Assembly: GCA_032718475.1 (NCBI GenBank)
Contig: JAUCBJ010007276.1
Coordinates: 1-20,927, forward strand
Length of the DNA: 20,927 nt
Reading direction: 5' to 3'
Source of the DNA: Nemertoderma westbladi
Taxonomy: Eukaryota > Xenacoelomorpha > Nemertodermatida > Nemertodermatidae
The notes beneath the pieces are model-generated. The model saw only the letters and a list, made by a program, of their open reading frames with translations, was not told where the DNA came from and searched no databases. A program made the position numbers and the translations under genes. Positions 8,391 through 17,482 of the stretch are shown here, in pieces. Within the stretch, counting starts at the first letter, position 1. Each line of letters starts with the position of its first letter.

Positions 8391-8860
8391 CAAATAGAAA
8401 GATAGCAAACCCATATTACTTTCTCTCAGTCATTCCTCAACGAAATTCATAATTTCATACGTATTTTGAACCCCTGCAACACTCACTACAATCAGTCAAA
8501 TCTGCTAATCAACTAGCAAGAAGGTTATTGACATTGTGTGCGCTAAAACACGCCGACAACCCGCGACATCGCGGGGTGTGAACTAAGGGGATTCTTTGTG
8601 GGGGTTGGGGGGGAAGGGTAAGGTTTATAGAGCCACACTTTGGTTAGGATGGGGACGTGGGGGACTACAGAGGCGCCAGCGAGATCAGCCGACAACAAAG
8701 GTGGGGCCGTTAGCTGACAGTGTCTGACAGAATAGAGTGGTAGGGATGTAGGTAAAATAAATATGGTACGGCAATAAAATAAAAACATAAGGTTATAATT
8801 AAACAATCATATAAAGTTCTGTATATTTACGTACTTAAGGTTATCATGGTTTATAATACA
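8391..8860. other. No gene recognised
   Basis: Mixed-composition spacer. A G-rich patch at about 8600-8620 (runs of five, seven and three G) might form a G-quadruplex. No protein motif was found on either strand. Confidence 0.5.
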
Positions 8861-9080
8861 ATGTTACAATTAGTAAAAATATTATTACAATATAGTGAAC
8901 ATAATATAAATAATTAAGGCATAATAATAATCACATAATCAACCGCAATTTAAATTGCCCAAACTATGTCGCTAAAATAATAATAATATTAAAAAACATC
9001 CTTCTGCTTGGCTGGGGTTTCGTAGGCTACTGAAGAAATGATACCCAGAATATCGGTTTATATACAACAAATCCAACCCA

Positions 9081-9407
9081 ATGTTATCTACTGAAAATGT
9101 GTTAATTAATAACCAAGCAATAAACTGCACTGTTACTCCTACAAACATTCGGGCTGGCTATAACCAGTTTGACCTTTATGACAATAGAGGAACACAACCG
9201 AGTGGATCTATCCACATAAAGAACTATAGTTACAACAACAAGCGAAGCAAACACACCACAAAGGCAATCCAATATACCCACCCCACTCCCAAAAGGAAAA
9301 TATATCGGCCCCCAGATTACTCCTACAACCAACAGAGGCTACAACCCAAAATAATCTCCATTTTTCCTAAAAATGTTCTAGAACAAAATATTTATCAAAA
9401 TTGGTAG
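9081..9407 (+). CDS. Hypothetical 108-residue protein in repeat element, copy 1
   Basis: This is an unrecognised open frame, repeated without a residue change at 11557-11883. The protein is rich in Asn, Tyr, Gln, Ile and Lys. Its C-terminal two thirds are basic, with a KRKIYRPPDYSYNQQR stretch, and it ends in Trp just before a TAG. I see no signal peptide, membrane segment, zinc-binding pattern or enzyme motif. The frame is open a further 13 codons upstream, to 9042. ATG 9081 is simply the first start and has no special context. The two copies are almost identical DNA, so their shared frame is not evidence of selection. It may be non-coding. It lies 16 bp upstream of the TTAA fold-back. Confidence 0.3.
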   Translation: MLSTENVLINNQAINCTVTPTNIRAGYNQFDLYDNRGTQPSGSIHIKNYSYNNKRSKHTTKAIQYTHPTPKRKIYRPPDYSYNQQRLQPKIISIFPKNVLEQNIYQNW

Positions 9408-9422
9408 CTTACAAGTGTTCTA

Positions 9423-9824
9423 TTAAGCACCATTTTCGTTAGGAAAAGTTGTATATAGATTCCCAAAAGTTATATATAAAATTTCCAAAAGTTGTATTAA
9501 AAGCTATATAAAAATTCCCAAAAGTTATATAAAAATTCCTATTTATTATTAAATTCCGCTGGTATTTTGTAGATCCTAACTATATATGGCAACTATACTA
9601 TATATACACTATATATCTCTTCTTAAACTTTTCTATAGCTTTTCGAAATTTTTATATAACTTTTGGGAATTTTTATATAACTTTTGGGAATTTTTATATA
9701 ACTTTTGGGAATTTTTATATAACTTTTGGGAATTTTTATATGACTTTTAATACAACTTTTGGACATTTTATATATAACTTTTGGGAATTTTTATACAACT
9801 TTTCCTAACGAAAATGGTGCTTAA
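9423..9824. mobile_element. TTAA-flanked fold-back (MITE-like)
   Basis: TTAA occurs at both ends (9423-9426 and 9821-9824). The ends inside it are inverted copies reading GCACCATTTTCGTTAGGAAA. The arms are about 120 bp long and AT-rich, and surround a 100-bp loop. The right arm contains four tandem copies of a 22-bp motif (TATAACTTTTGGGAATTT-like) whose inverse appears in the left arm. A TTAA target site with terminal inverted repeats suggests piggyBac-type mobilisation, but the terminal bases are not typical of piggyBac. Confidence 0.5.
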
Positions 9825-10750
9825 CATTTATTGCATTAACATTGCTTTTAATTTCACAACAAAATAATGTCAAAAAACTAAATATATCGAATACCACACA
9901 TAGAATCGATCTGAAATTTTGTAACGCGATTATGAACCACCAAAGCAATGTACTTGCAAAATTTCATCAAAATCGCCAGGCAGGAAATGCCTGAAACTGG
10001 ATAATTATCAGTCAGTCAGTCAGTCAGTCAGTGTTATATATCCTGAGATTTTTACAGTAAGTATCCCGCTGTCAATTCTTACAGTAATCAAGTCTAACGA
10101 CTTGCTAAAAAGTTGTATATAGATTCCCAAAAGTTATATATAAAATTTCCAAAAGTTGTATTAAAAGCTATATAAAAATTCCCAAAAGTTATATAAAAAT
10201 TCCTATTTATTATTAAATTCCGCTGGTATTTTGTAGATCCTAACTATATATGGCAACTATACTATATATACACTATATATCTCTTCTTAAACTTTTCTAT
10301 AGCTTTTCGAAATTTTTATATAACTTTTGGGAATTTTTATATAACTTTTGGGAATTTTTATATAACTTTTGGGAATTTTTATATGACTTTTAATACAACT
10401 TTTGGACATTTTATATATAACTTTTGGAAATTTTTATACAACTTTTCCTAACGAAAATGGTGCTTAACATTTATTGCATTAACATTGCTTTTAATTTCAC
10501 GACAAAATAATGTCAAAAAACTAAATATATCGAATACCACACATAGAATCGATCTGAAATTTTGTAACGCGATTATGAACCACCAAAGCAATGTACTTGC
10601 AAAATTTCATCAAAATCGCCAGGCAGGAAATGCCTGAACCTGGATAATTATCAGTCAGTCAGTCAGTCAGTCAGTGTTATATATCCTGAGATTTTTACAG
10701 TAAGTATCCCGCTGTCAATTCTTACAGTAATCAAGTCTAACGACTTGCTA
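9444..10750 (+). repeat. Tandem array, two units of about 664 and 643 bp
   Basis: Unit 1 is 9444-10107 and unit 2 is 10108-10750. Each runs from AAAAGTTGTATATAGATTCC to a conserved end reading TCTAACGACTTGCTA. The size difference is one 22-bp repeat (four copies against three). Each unit also carries a (CAGT)n tract after an ATTTCATCAAAATCG block. Unit junctions omit the first 20 bp of the TTAA fold-back, so the array was made after that fold-back inserted. Confidence 0.85.
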
Positions 10751-10929
10751 ATAAATCTGGTAAATGGGCACCCAAGGTGTATTAATGCCATTTATTTGCA
10801 CTTGCACTTTTGTAACCCATGCAATGCAATATTGTCCCATAATTCTAAATAAAATGCTCATGCAACATGCAATATTTTTACTCTCGACTTTTTTCAACAC
10901 TCGATATTTTTCAACACTCATTATTTTCG

Positions 10930-11322
10930 ATATTTTTCATCTCGCGTTATATTTATTGTGACATCAAAAATATAGCTACAATGTAAAATGTAACAATTTA
11001 AGAATAAAACATTTTTTTATATACATTATACATATATATATATATATTACATATATATATTACATTATATATATACATTATACATATATACATAATACAT
11101 TATATGAGCTATCCTATTCATGATGTTGTCATGAATAGGATAGCTCATATAATGTATTATGTCTATATGTATAATGTATATATATAATGTAATATATATA
11201 TGTAATATATATATATATATGTATAATGTATATAAAAAAATGTTTTATTCTTAAATTGTTACATTTTACATTGTAGCTATATTTTTGATGTCACAATAAA
11301 TATAACGCGAGATGAAAAATAT
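10930..11322. repeat. Near-perfect palindrome, 194-bp arms, 5-nt loop
   Basis: Arms 10930-11123 and 11129-11322 are exact-length reverse complements centred on 11126, with at least one mismatch. They contain long alternating AT stretches (about 11030-11105 and 11150-11225). The left arm is the right terminus of element copy 1 and the right arm is the left terminus of copy 2. Such a structure can extrude as a cruciform and is hard to clone or assemble. Confidence 0.9.
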
Positions 11323-11556
11323 GTTACGATGTTACGATGTTACAATTAGTAAAAATATTATTACAATATAGTGAACATAATATAAATAATTAAGGCATAA
11401 TAATAATCACATAATCAACCGCAATTTAAATTGCCCAAACTATGTCGCTAAAATAATAATAATATTAAAAAACATCCTTCTGCTTGGCTGGGGTTTCGTA
11501 GGCTACTGAAGAAATGATACCCAGAATATCGGTTTATATACAACAAATCCAACCCA

Positions 11557-11883
11557 ATGTTATCTACTGAAAATGTGTTAATTAATAACCAAGCAATAAA
11601 CTGCACTGTTACTCCTACAAACATTCGGGCTGGCTATAACCAGTTTGACCTTTATGACAATAGAGGAACACAACCGAGTGGATCTATCCACATAAAGAAC
11701 TATAGTTACAACAACAAGCGAAGCAAACACACCACAAAGGCAATCCAATATACCCACCCCACTCCCAAAAGGAAAATATATCGGCCCCCAGATTACTCCT
11801 ACAACCAACAGAGGCTACAACCCAAAATAATCTCCATTTTTCCTAAAAATGTTCTAGAACAAAATATTTATCAAAATTGGTAG
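11557..11883 (+). CDS. Hypothetical 108-residue protein in repeat element, copy 2
   Basis: This encodes the same protein as 9081-9407, residue for residue, and the same caveats apply. The upstream sequence (from 11337) and downstream sequence are also the same, including the short spacing to the TTAA fold-back. An antisense 76-codon frame within it is a shadow with no more support. Confidence 0.3.
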   Translation: MLSTENVLINNQAINCTVTPTNIRAGYNQFDLYDNRGTQPSGSIHIKNYSYNNKRSKHTTKAIQYTHPTPKRKIYRPPDYSYNQQRLQPKIISIFPKNVLEQNIYQNW

Positions 11884-11898
11884 CTTACAAGTGTTCTA

Positions 11899-12300
11899 TT
11901 AAGCACCATTTTCGTTAGGAAAAGTTGTATATAGATTCCCAAAAGTTATATATAAAATTTCCAAAAGTTATATTAAAAGCTATATAAAAATTCCCAAAAG
12001 TTATATAAAAATTCCTATTTATTATTAAATTCCGCTGGTATTTTGTAGATCCTAACTATATATGGCAACTATACTATATATACACTATATATCTCTTCTT
12101 AAACTTTTCTATAGCTTTTCGAAATTTTTATATAACTTTTGGGAATTTTTATATAACTTTTGGGAATTTTTATATAACTTTTGGGAATTTTTATATAACT
12201 TTTGGGAATTTTTATATGACTTTTAATACAACTTTTGGACATTTTATATATAACTTTTGGGAATTTTTATACAACTTTTCCTAACGAAAATGGTGCTTAA
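11899..12300. mobile_element. TTAA-flanked fold-back, second copy
   Basis: Counterpart of 9423-9824, with TTAA at both limits, the same terminal inverted repeats and four 22-bp repeats. One arm has a G-to-A change relative to copy 1. Confidence 0.5.
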
Positions 12301-13831
12301 CATTTATTGCATTAACATTGCTTTTAATTTCACAACAAAATAATGTCAAAAAACTAAATATATCGAATACCACACATAGAATCGATCTGAAATTTTGTAA
12401 CGCGATTATGAACCACCAAAGCAATGTACTTGCAAAATTTCATCAAAATCGCCAGGCAGGAAATGCCTGAAACTGGATAATTATCAGTCAGTCAGTCAGT
12501 CAGTCAGTGTTATATATCCTGAGATTTTTACAGTAAGTATCCCGCTGTCAATTCTTACAGTAATCAAGTCTAACGACTTGCTAAAAAGTTGTATATAGAT
12601 TCCCAAAAGTTATATATAAAATTTCCAAAAGTTGTATTAAAAGCTATATAAAAATTCCCAAAAGTTATATAAAAATTCCTATTTATTATTAAATTCCGCT
12701 GGTATTTTGTAGATCCTAACTATATATGGCAACTATACTATATATACACTATATATCTCTTCTTAAACTTTTCTATAGCTTTTCGAAATTTTTATATAAC
12801 TTTTGGGAATTTTTATATAACTTTTGGGAATTTTTATATGACTTTTAATACAACTTTTGGACATTTTATATATAACTTTTGGGAATTTTTATACAACTTT
12901 TCCTAACGAAAATGGTGCTTAACATTTATTGCATTAACATTGCTTTTAATTTCACGACAAAATAATGTCAAAAAACTAAATATATCGAATACCACACATA
13001 GAATCGATCTGAAATTTTGTAACGCGATTATGAACCACCAAAGCAATGTACTTGCAAAATTTCATCAAAATCGCCAGGCAGGAAATGCCTGAACCTGGAT
13101 AATTATCAGTCAGTCAGTCAGTCAGTCAGTGTTATATATCCTGAGATTTTTACAGTAAGTATCCCGCTGTCAATTCTTACAGTAATCAAGTCTAACGACT
13201 TGCTAAAAAGTTGTATATAGATTCCCAAAAGTTATATATAAAATTTCCAAAAGTTGTATTAAAAGCTATATAAAAATTCCCAAAAGTTATATAAAAATTC
13301 CTATTTATTATTAAATTCCGCTGGTATTTTGTAGATCCTAACTATATATGGCAACTATACTATATATACACTATATATCTCTTCTTAAACTTTTCTATAG
13401 CTTTTCGAAATTTTTATATAACTTTTGGGAATTTTTATATAACTTTTGGGAATTTTTATATGACTTTTAATACAACTTTTGGACATTTTATATATAACTT
13501 TTGGGAATTTTTATACAACTTTTCCTAACGAAAATGGTGCTTAACATTTATTGCATTAACATTGCTTTTAATTTCACGACAAAATAATGTCAAAAAACTA
13601 AATATATCGAATACCACACATAGAATCGATCTGAAATTTTGTAACGCGATTATGAACCACCAAAGCAATGTACTTGCAAAATTTCATCAAAATCGCCAGG
13701 CAGGAAATGCCTGAACCTGGATAATTATCAGTCAGTCAGTCAGTCAGTCAGTCAGTGTTATATATCCTGAGATTTTTACAGTAAGTATCCCACTGTCAAT
13801 TCTTACAGTAATCAAGTCTAACGACTTGCTA
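11920..13831 (+). repeat. Tandem array, three units of about 664, 622 and 626 bp
   Basis: Units are 11920-12583, 12584-13205 and 13206-13831. They hold four, two and two copies of the 22-bp motif. The last unit has seven CAGT repeats instead of six, which accounts for its four extra bases. The unit ends and junctions match those in copy 1, so unit number changes by unequal exchange or slippage. Confidence 0.85.
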
Positions 13832-14209
13832 ATAAATCTGGTAAATGGGCACCCAAGGTGTATTAATGCCATTTATTTGCACTTGCACTTTTGTAACCCA
13901 TGCAATGCAATATTGTCCCATAATTCTAAATAAAATGCTCATGCAACATGCAATATTTTTACTCTCGACTTTTTTCAACACTCGATATTTTTCAACACTC
14001 ATTATTTTCGATAATTTTCATCTCGCGTTATATTTATTGTGACATCAAAAATATAGCTACAATGTAAAATGTAACAATTTAAGAATAAAACATTTTTTTA
14101 TATACATTATACATATATATATATATATTACATATATATATTACATTATATATATACATTATACATATATACATAATACATTATATGAGCTATCCTATTC
14201 ATGACAACA

Positions 14210-14494
14210 TGGTTATATTCCAGAAAAGTTACATGAGTATTTAAATTTAAAATCAGTGAAGGAAATGGCATCTGTTCCATGCTCGAACAATTTTTGGACT
14301 ACACTCCCTCCCCCCTATCTGACTCGGCAAAAAAGCACCCCCCAACCCCAACTATTAGTAACATTAGTAACGCGGAGGTCCGGCCACTAGAGGCCAGTTG
14401 AATTACCAGACACAATCGGCCTCACAGGCGTCAGTTATCTCCTGACCGGCTGCCTGTCTTACCCCCTACTGGAGAGACAGCACCCAACAATTCT
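14210..14494. other. Spacer, possibly 5' leader of LINE C1
   Basis: The first about 140 bp are unremarkable. From about 14370 the sequence becomes GC-richer and runs straight into the family-2 LINE reading frame, so this part may be its 5' UTR. No promoter motif can be pointed to. Confidence 0.4.
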
Positions 14495-16140
14495 TTGAGT
14501 CCCTTTCCTGATGACCTTTCTGGCCCAAACCCTGGGTCACCAGGGAGGCCAGATTGTGAGGGGGAGAGGGATTCTGGAGTTGGAGGCTACTCTCATGTTC
14601 CACCCCGACCAACAAAGCCATTGGTGAATCTGAGGCAAGTCACTCAGCAAACAGTAAACACCCTACCACTCGGGTCCCCAATCCGACAAGGTGAGCTGAC
14701 TGCCTTGGCAGATAAATTTTCTCTTAGCGCAGTGGGTGTTCAAGAGCACCGAATGCAGACTGGACATACTGATGAGGTTCTGATTAAGGATATGGGGGTG
14801 GTTGGCGACTCGCCCTCGCATCAGCAGATGATAGTGGCAATGGTGGTATTGGTCTATTGATGAATCCAACTGCACATCCAGCATTGGACAAAATAGACCA
14901 AATCTCTAACCGCATCATCCGTTGCCACTTCTCATGTTCTGGGAGACTGGCTAAGAAGTTTCCTAATGTGGTTCTGATTGTGTGCTACTCTCCAACTAGT
15001 GTTGCCCCTGTAGAGGAGGTGGAAAATTTCTACCACAATCTACAAGCAGCTACTGATGGAGTGGATCAGCATGCATTCTTAACATTCCTGAGAGACTTTA
15101 ATGCAAGTCTGCATCAATCACCTACATCGCCCTGGGTCTATAGCAATAGTGTTAACGGAAATTCTGTCCATCTCCAGGATTTTATCTCTGGAAATGGATT
15201 GTTTTCGGCTGGAACTCAGTTCAAGAAGCGAACTGGAAAGCTATGGACTCATAGTGGACCCACTGGTCACAAGTCCCAGATAGACCATATTCTGTTTCTT
15301 AGGAAATACAGGAGCTCTATACAAGACTGTAATGCATTTACACTTCGACCCTTCTCCAGTGATCACTGCCTTATTGTGGCCAAGGTAAGACTTAGTCTAG
15401 GTGCTAGCAGAACAACGAAATCTGCCTTGCCGCGGCCTGACTTGTCCTCTCTGTTGCAACAGCCAAGTGTGAGATCCAGCTTCACATTACAGCTGAGCAA
15501 CAGGTATGAGGTTCTTGCCTCTGAGGCGTCAGATCACTGTGAGGGCTATACTGCCTTCACAGAAGCAGTTAAGTTAGCAGCTGCAGAAACAGTTCCTGTA
15601 TACCCTCGAAACAGGAAAAGGGCCCCCTGGACTGACAACTAAATTCAGAAGTGCCGAAATGACCTATATAAGGCGCAGAAAGAGTCCCGACTCAAACAGA
15701 CTACAGTGGCCAAGAATGCAGTTAAGGCTGCATCTAGGTCCCTGAACAGGCAGTACTTTGTTAATCTACAGGAGCTAATAAACCAACAGGTTGATGCCAT
15801 CAATGATGCTGACGACAGCAGGCAATCATCCCATGTATGGAAATCGATCAACTTGCTTACTGGGCAGAAAAGCCAATCAACCACCAAGGTTAAGGCTGAA
15901 TCACCAGCCGATCGCCCCAATGGTTGGAAGGCCCACTTTGAAAAGCTCCTCAATAATGACAGGGTATTGCCTGATAACTTTATAGAAGTAAAAGCGTCTG
16001 AGTGTACTTCCAGATATTCCCATTGGCGATATCTCCTTTGCAGAAGTGAAGGCTGCTGCAAAGAGCATTAAGACCAATCGTGCCAGTTGAGTATATGGTG
16101 TTCCCCCTGAGGTCTTTAAAATACCCGAGTGTTTAAAGCT
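14495..16140 (+). pseudogene. Family-2 LINE endonuclease and linker
   Basis: The first frame (14495-14860) leads to GELTALADKF and VGVQEHRMQTGH, the catalytic Glu motif at residues 82-86. A frameshift near 14795-14805 moves to the frame read from 14857. That frame carries CYSPTS (residues 43-48), RDFNA at 79-83 where GDFNA is expected, QIDHI at 141-145 and SDH at 168-170, covering the rest of the APE-type fold. A TAA at 15643-15645 breaks the linker, which continues in the same frame (KAASRSLNRQYF, SHVWKSINLLTG, WKAHFEKLLNND). A further shift occurs near 15990 before the VPPEVFKIPECLKLI segment, which ends at the copy B junction. The Gly-to-Arg change alone would probably damage catalysis. 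Confidence 0.75.
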
Positions 16141-17414
16141 CATACTACTACTAGGTCGAGCGAACTCAGACAGTGGAAATGAGATCCTTCCAGGCTTCCC
16201 GATTCTCCATAGTTGTCGCAATTTCGTTTCTCCCAAGTTCAGTATCCCTTTCAAGTTGATCTATATATGTTATGGCAGGTCGTCCAGGTCTACGCTTTCC
16301 ATGAGTTGGTTGCCAGAGAAGTAGATCTGGTATGACCTCGTCTTTACTTCACCAGCAGTGCCCACTGAATCTTAATCTGCGTTCACGGAGGGTGGTTGAT
16401 ACAGGTGGTATTGTACCATAAAGCTCGGCGTTTGTGATGTGTTGTCTCCAGCTGATGTTTAGGGCTGCCCTTAGTAGTCTTGTGTAGCAACCATCAATTC
16501 GTTGTTCAAGTGATTTAGTCTGTGTCCAGGTCTCACCCCCGTATAAAAATACACTTTCCACTGTGGCTCGAAAGAACTTAGTCTTCAGGTGCCTGGAGAG
16601 ATCTGATTTCCAGATGGTATCCATTTTTGATAGAGCTACCCAAGCCTTTGCTTTCCTAACTTCTATGTCATTTTTGCTACTCTCTATCCATGATCCAAGG
16701 TACTGGAAGTCATCGACCTTCCTTAGTTGATTATTATCAATGGTTGTCAAGTTTCCATCAACATTAAAGGTCATGAATTCGGTCTTGGTAGCATTTATAT
16801 GCAATCCAACAGCCCTCTCCTCTCTTAGCAGCCCTCTCCACTTTATTTAGTAGAAGCTGTGCATCTGCTAGCGTATTAGAGAGCAGAGCGATGTCATCCG
16901 CAAAGTCGGTGTCTATGACTGTAGTTGCCGGATATCTACTACTTCTGCGTTCTTGAAGTGTGAATCCCAGATCTTCATCCTTTGTGGTCGTCCTCATTGC
17001 GTAATCCAGCACAATTACAAATAGTAATGGTGCTAATGTGTCACCTTGCAGTACGCCAGCCAGGATTGAGAAAAACTCAGTTTCACCATCTGGTGAGAGT
17101 ACATGCGCTTCTGTGTCACAATATAACAATCCAATGCCAGCAACAATTACTTCTGGTATTCCATAAGCTCTTAGGATTTCAAGCATTTTACCTCTATGGA
17201 TGGAGTCGAATGCCTTCTTGAAGTCCGCAAAAGTCATGACTGCGGGGAGATTCAGGTCACCAGCAATGACTTTAACATTGTGTTTCGGGATGTCCTTAAT
17301 AAGTCCAGTCAGTTCTTCATAAAACTTGACTGCTTGTTCTGGCTCTGATGCATTGGTTGGACTGTAGCAACATATAACTGTTGTCTTGGGATTCCCATCA
17401 AATGTTGCGATCAT
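16141..17414 (-). pseudogene. Family-1 LINE copy B, in-frame EN-RT fusion
   Basis: The frame from 17414 reads MIATFDGNPKTTV, CCYSPTNASEPEQA, then IAGDLN at residues 50-55. A few residues later it passes directly into FADFKKAFDSIHRGKM (RT box A, residues 62-77). The end of the endonuclease, the linker and the first RT boxes are therefore deleted without loss of frame. SPDGETEFF, AGVLQGDTLAPLLF and FADD (16904-16893) follow. A duplication of AGCCCTCTCC (16811-16820 and 16830-16839) shifts the frame before HINATKTEFMTFN, which continues at 16804-16349. There a TGA replaces the Arg codon seen in copy A, and a second TGA lies near the C-terminus. Both fit C-to-T decay. Confidence 0.8.
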
Positions 17415-17482
17415 AACCCTGGAAATTATAGATTCGATGTTGTTTAGGGTCTTAAGTGCAAATGGGCTTAGCAGAATTCCTA
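16141..17482 (-). mobile_element. RTE-like LINE, family 1, copy B, nested in C1
   Basis: This is the reverse complement of family 1, from a point equal to about 4037 in copy A to the (TAG)n end, which appears at 16141-16150 as CTACTACTA. It is 5'-truncated within the endonuclease. On its 5' side homology ends at ...AATTCCTA and C1 resumes with GGGCGTC. No target duplication is evident, and about 0.5 kb of C1 is missing. This suggests an insertion with target deletion, or later deletion. Confidence 0.8.

Larger units (their letters stand above)
8861..11123 (+). mobile_element. Palindrome-joined repeat element, copy 1 (lacks left TIR)
   Basis: From 8861 this matches 11337 onward, at a constant offset of 2476 bp through the first internal array unit, and almost every base checked is identical. 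It consists of a 0.58-kb head with a small ORF, an array of two 640-664-bp units (9444-10750), and a tail ending with the right terminal repeat (10930-11123). It begins exactly where copy 2 leaves its left terminal repeat, so only that repeat is missing. No transposase is encoded. It could be a non-autonomous TIR or fold-back element, or part of a larger satellite. I do not recognise a family. Confidence 0.7.
11124..14209 (+). mobile_element. Palindrome-joined repeat element, copy 2 (complete, TIR-bounded)
   Basis: This copy is about 3.09 kb and is bounded by inverted termini of about 199 bp, at 11124-11322 and 14011-14209. The outermost bases are TGTTGTCATGAAT and its complement. Inside are the head with the 108-aa ORF, the TTAA fold-back at 11899-12300, and three internal units (11920-13831). 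No target duplication can be checked on the left, because the element abuts copy 1 there. The right flank starts TGGTTAT. No transposase, helicase, integrase or polymerase motif is present, so any mobility would be non-autonomous. The alternative is a duplicated satellite-like locus whose palindrome arose by inverted duplication. Confidence 0.65.

Noticed and set aside
8543-8806. 87-codon minus-strand proline-rich frame
   Set aside because: It arises from a G-rich patch read antisense. No conserved motif.
9102-9332. 76-codon minus-strand frame, repeated at 11578-11808
   Set aside because: It is antisense to the 108-codon frame and repeated only because the DNA is duplicated. No independent support.
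10764-10961. 65-codon frame, repeated at 13845-14042
   Set aside because: It lies in the element tail and ends in the palindrome arm. The translation is low-information, and repetition follows from the duplication.
9444-13831. CRISPR-like array
   Set aside because: The repeats are long, contiguous and differ in internal copy number. There are no unique spacers between short repeats and no cas genes.
8861-14209. LTR retrotransposon or Penelope-like element with direct repeats
   Set aside because: There is no RT, integrase or GIY-YIG motif inside, and the terminal repeats are inverted rather than direct.
8861-14209. Polinton/Maverick or large DNA virus remnant
   Set aside because: The long inverted termini are suggestive, but no polymerase, integrase, ATPase or capsid motif is present in about 5 kb.
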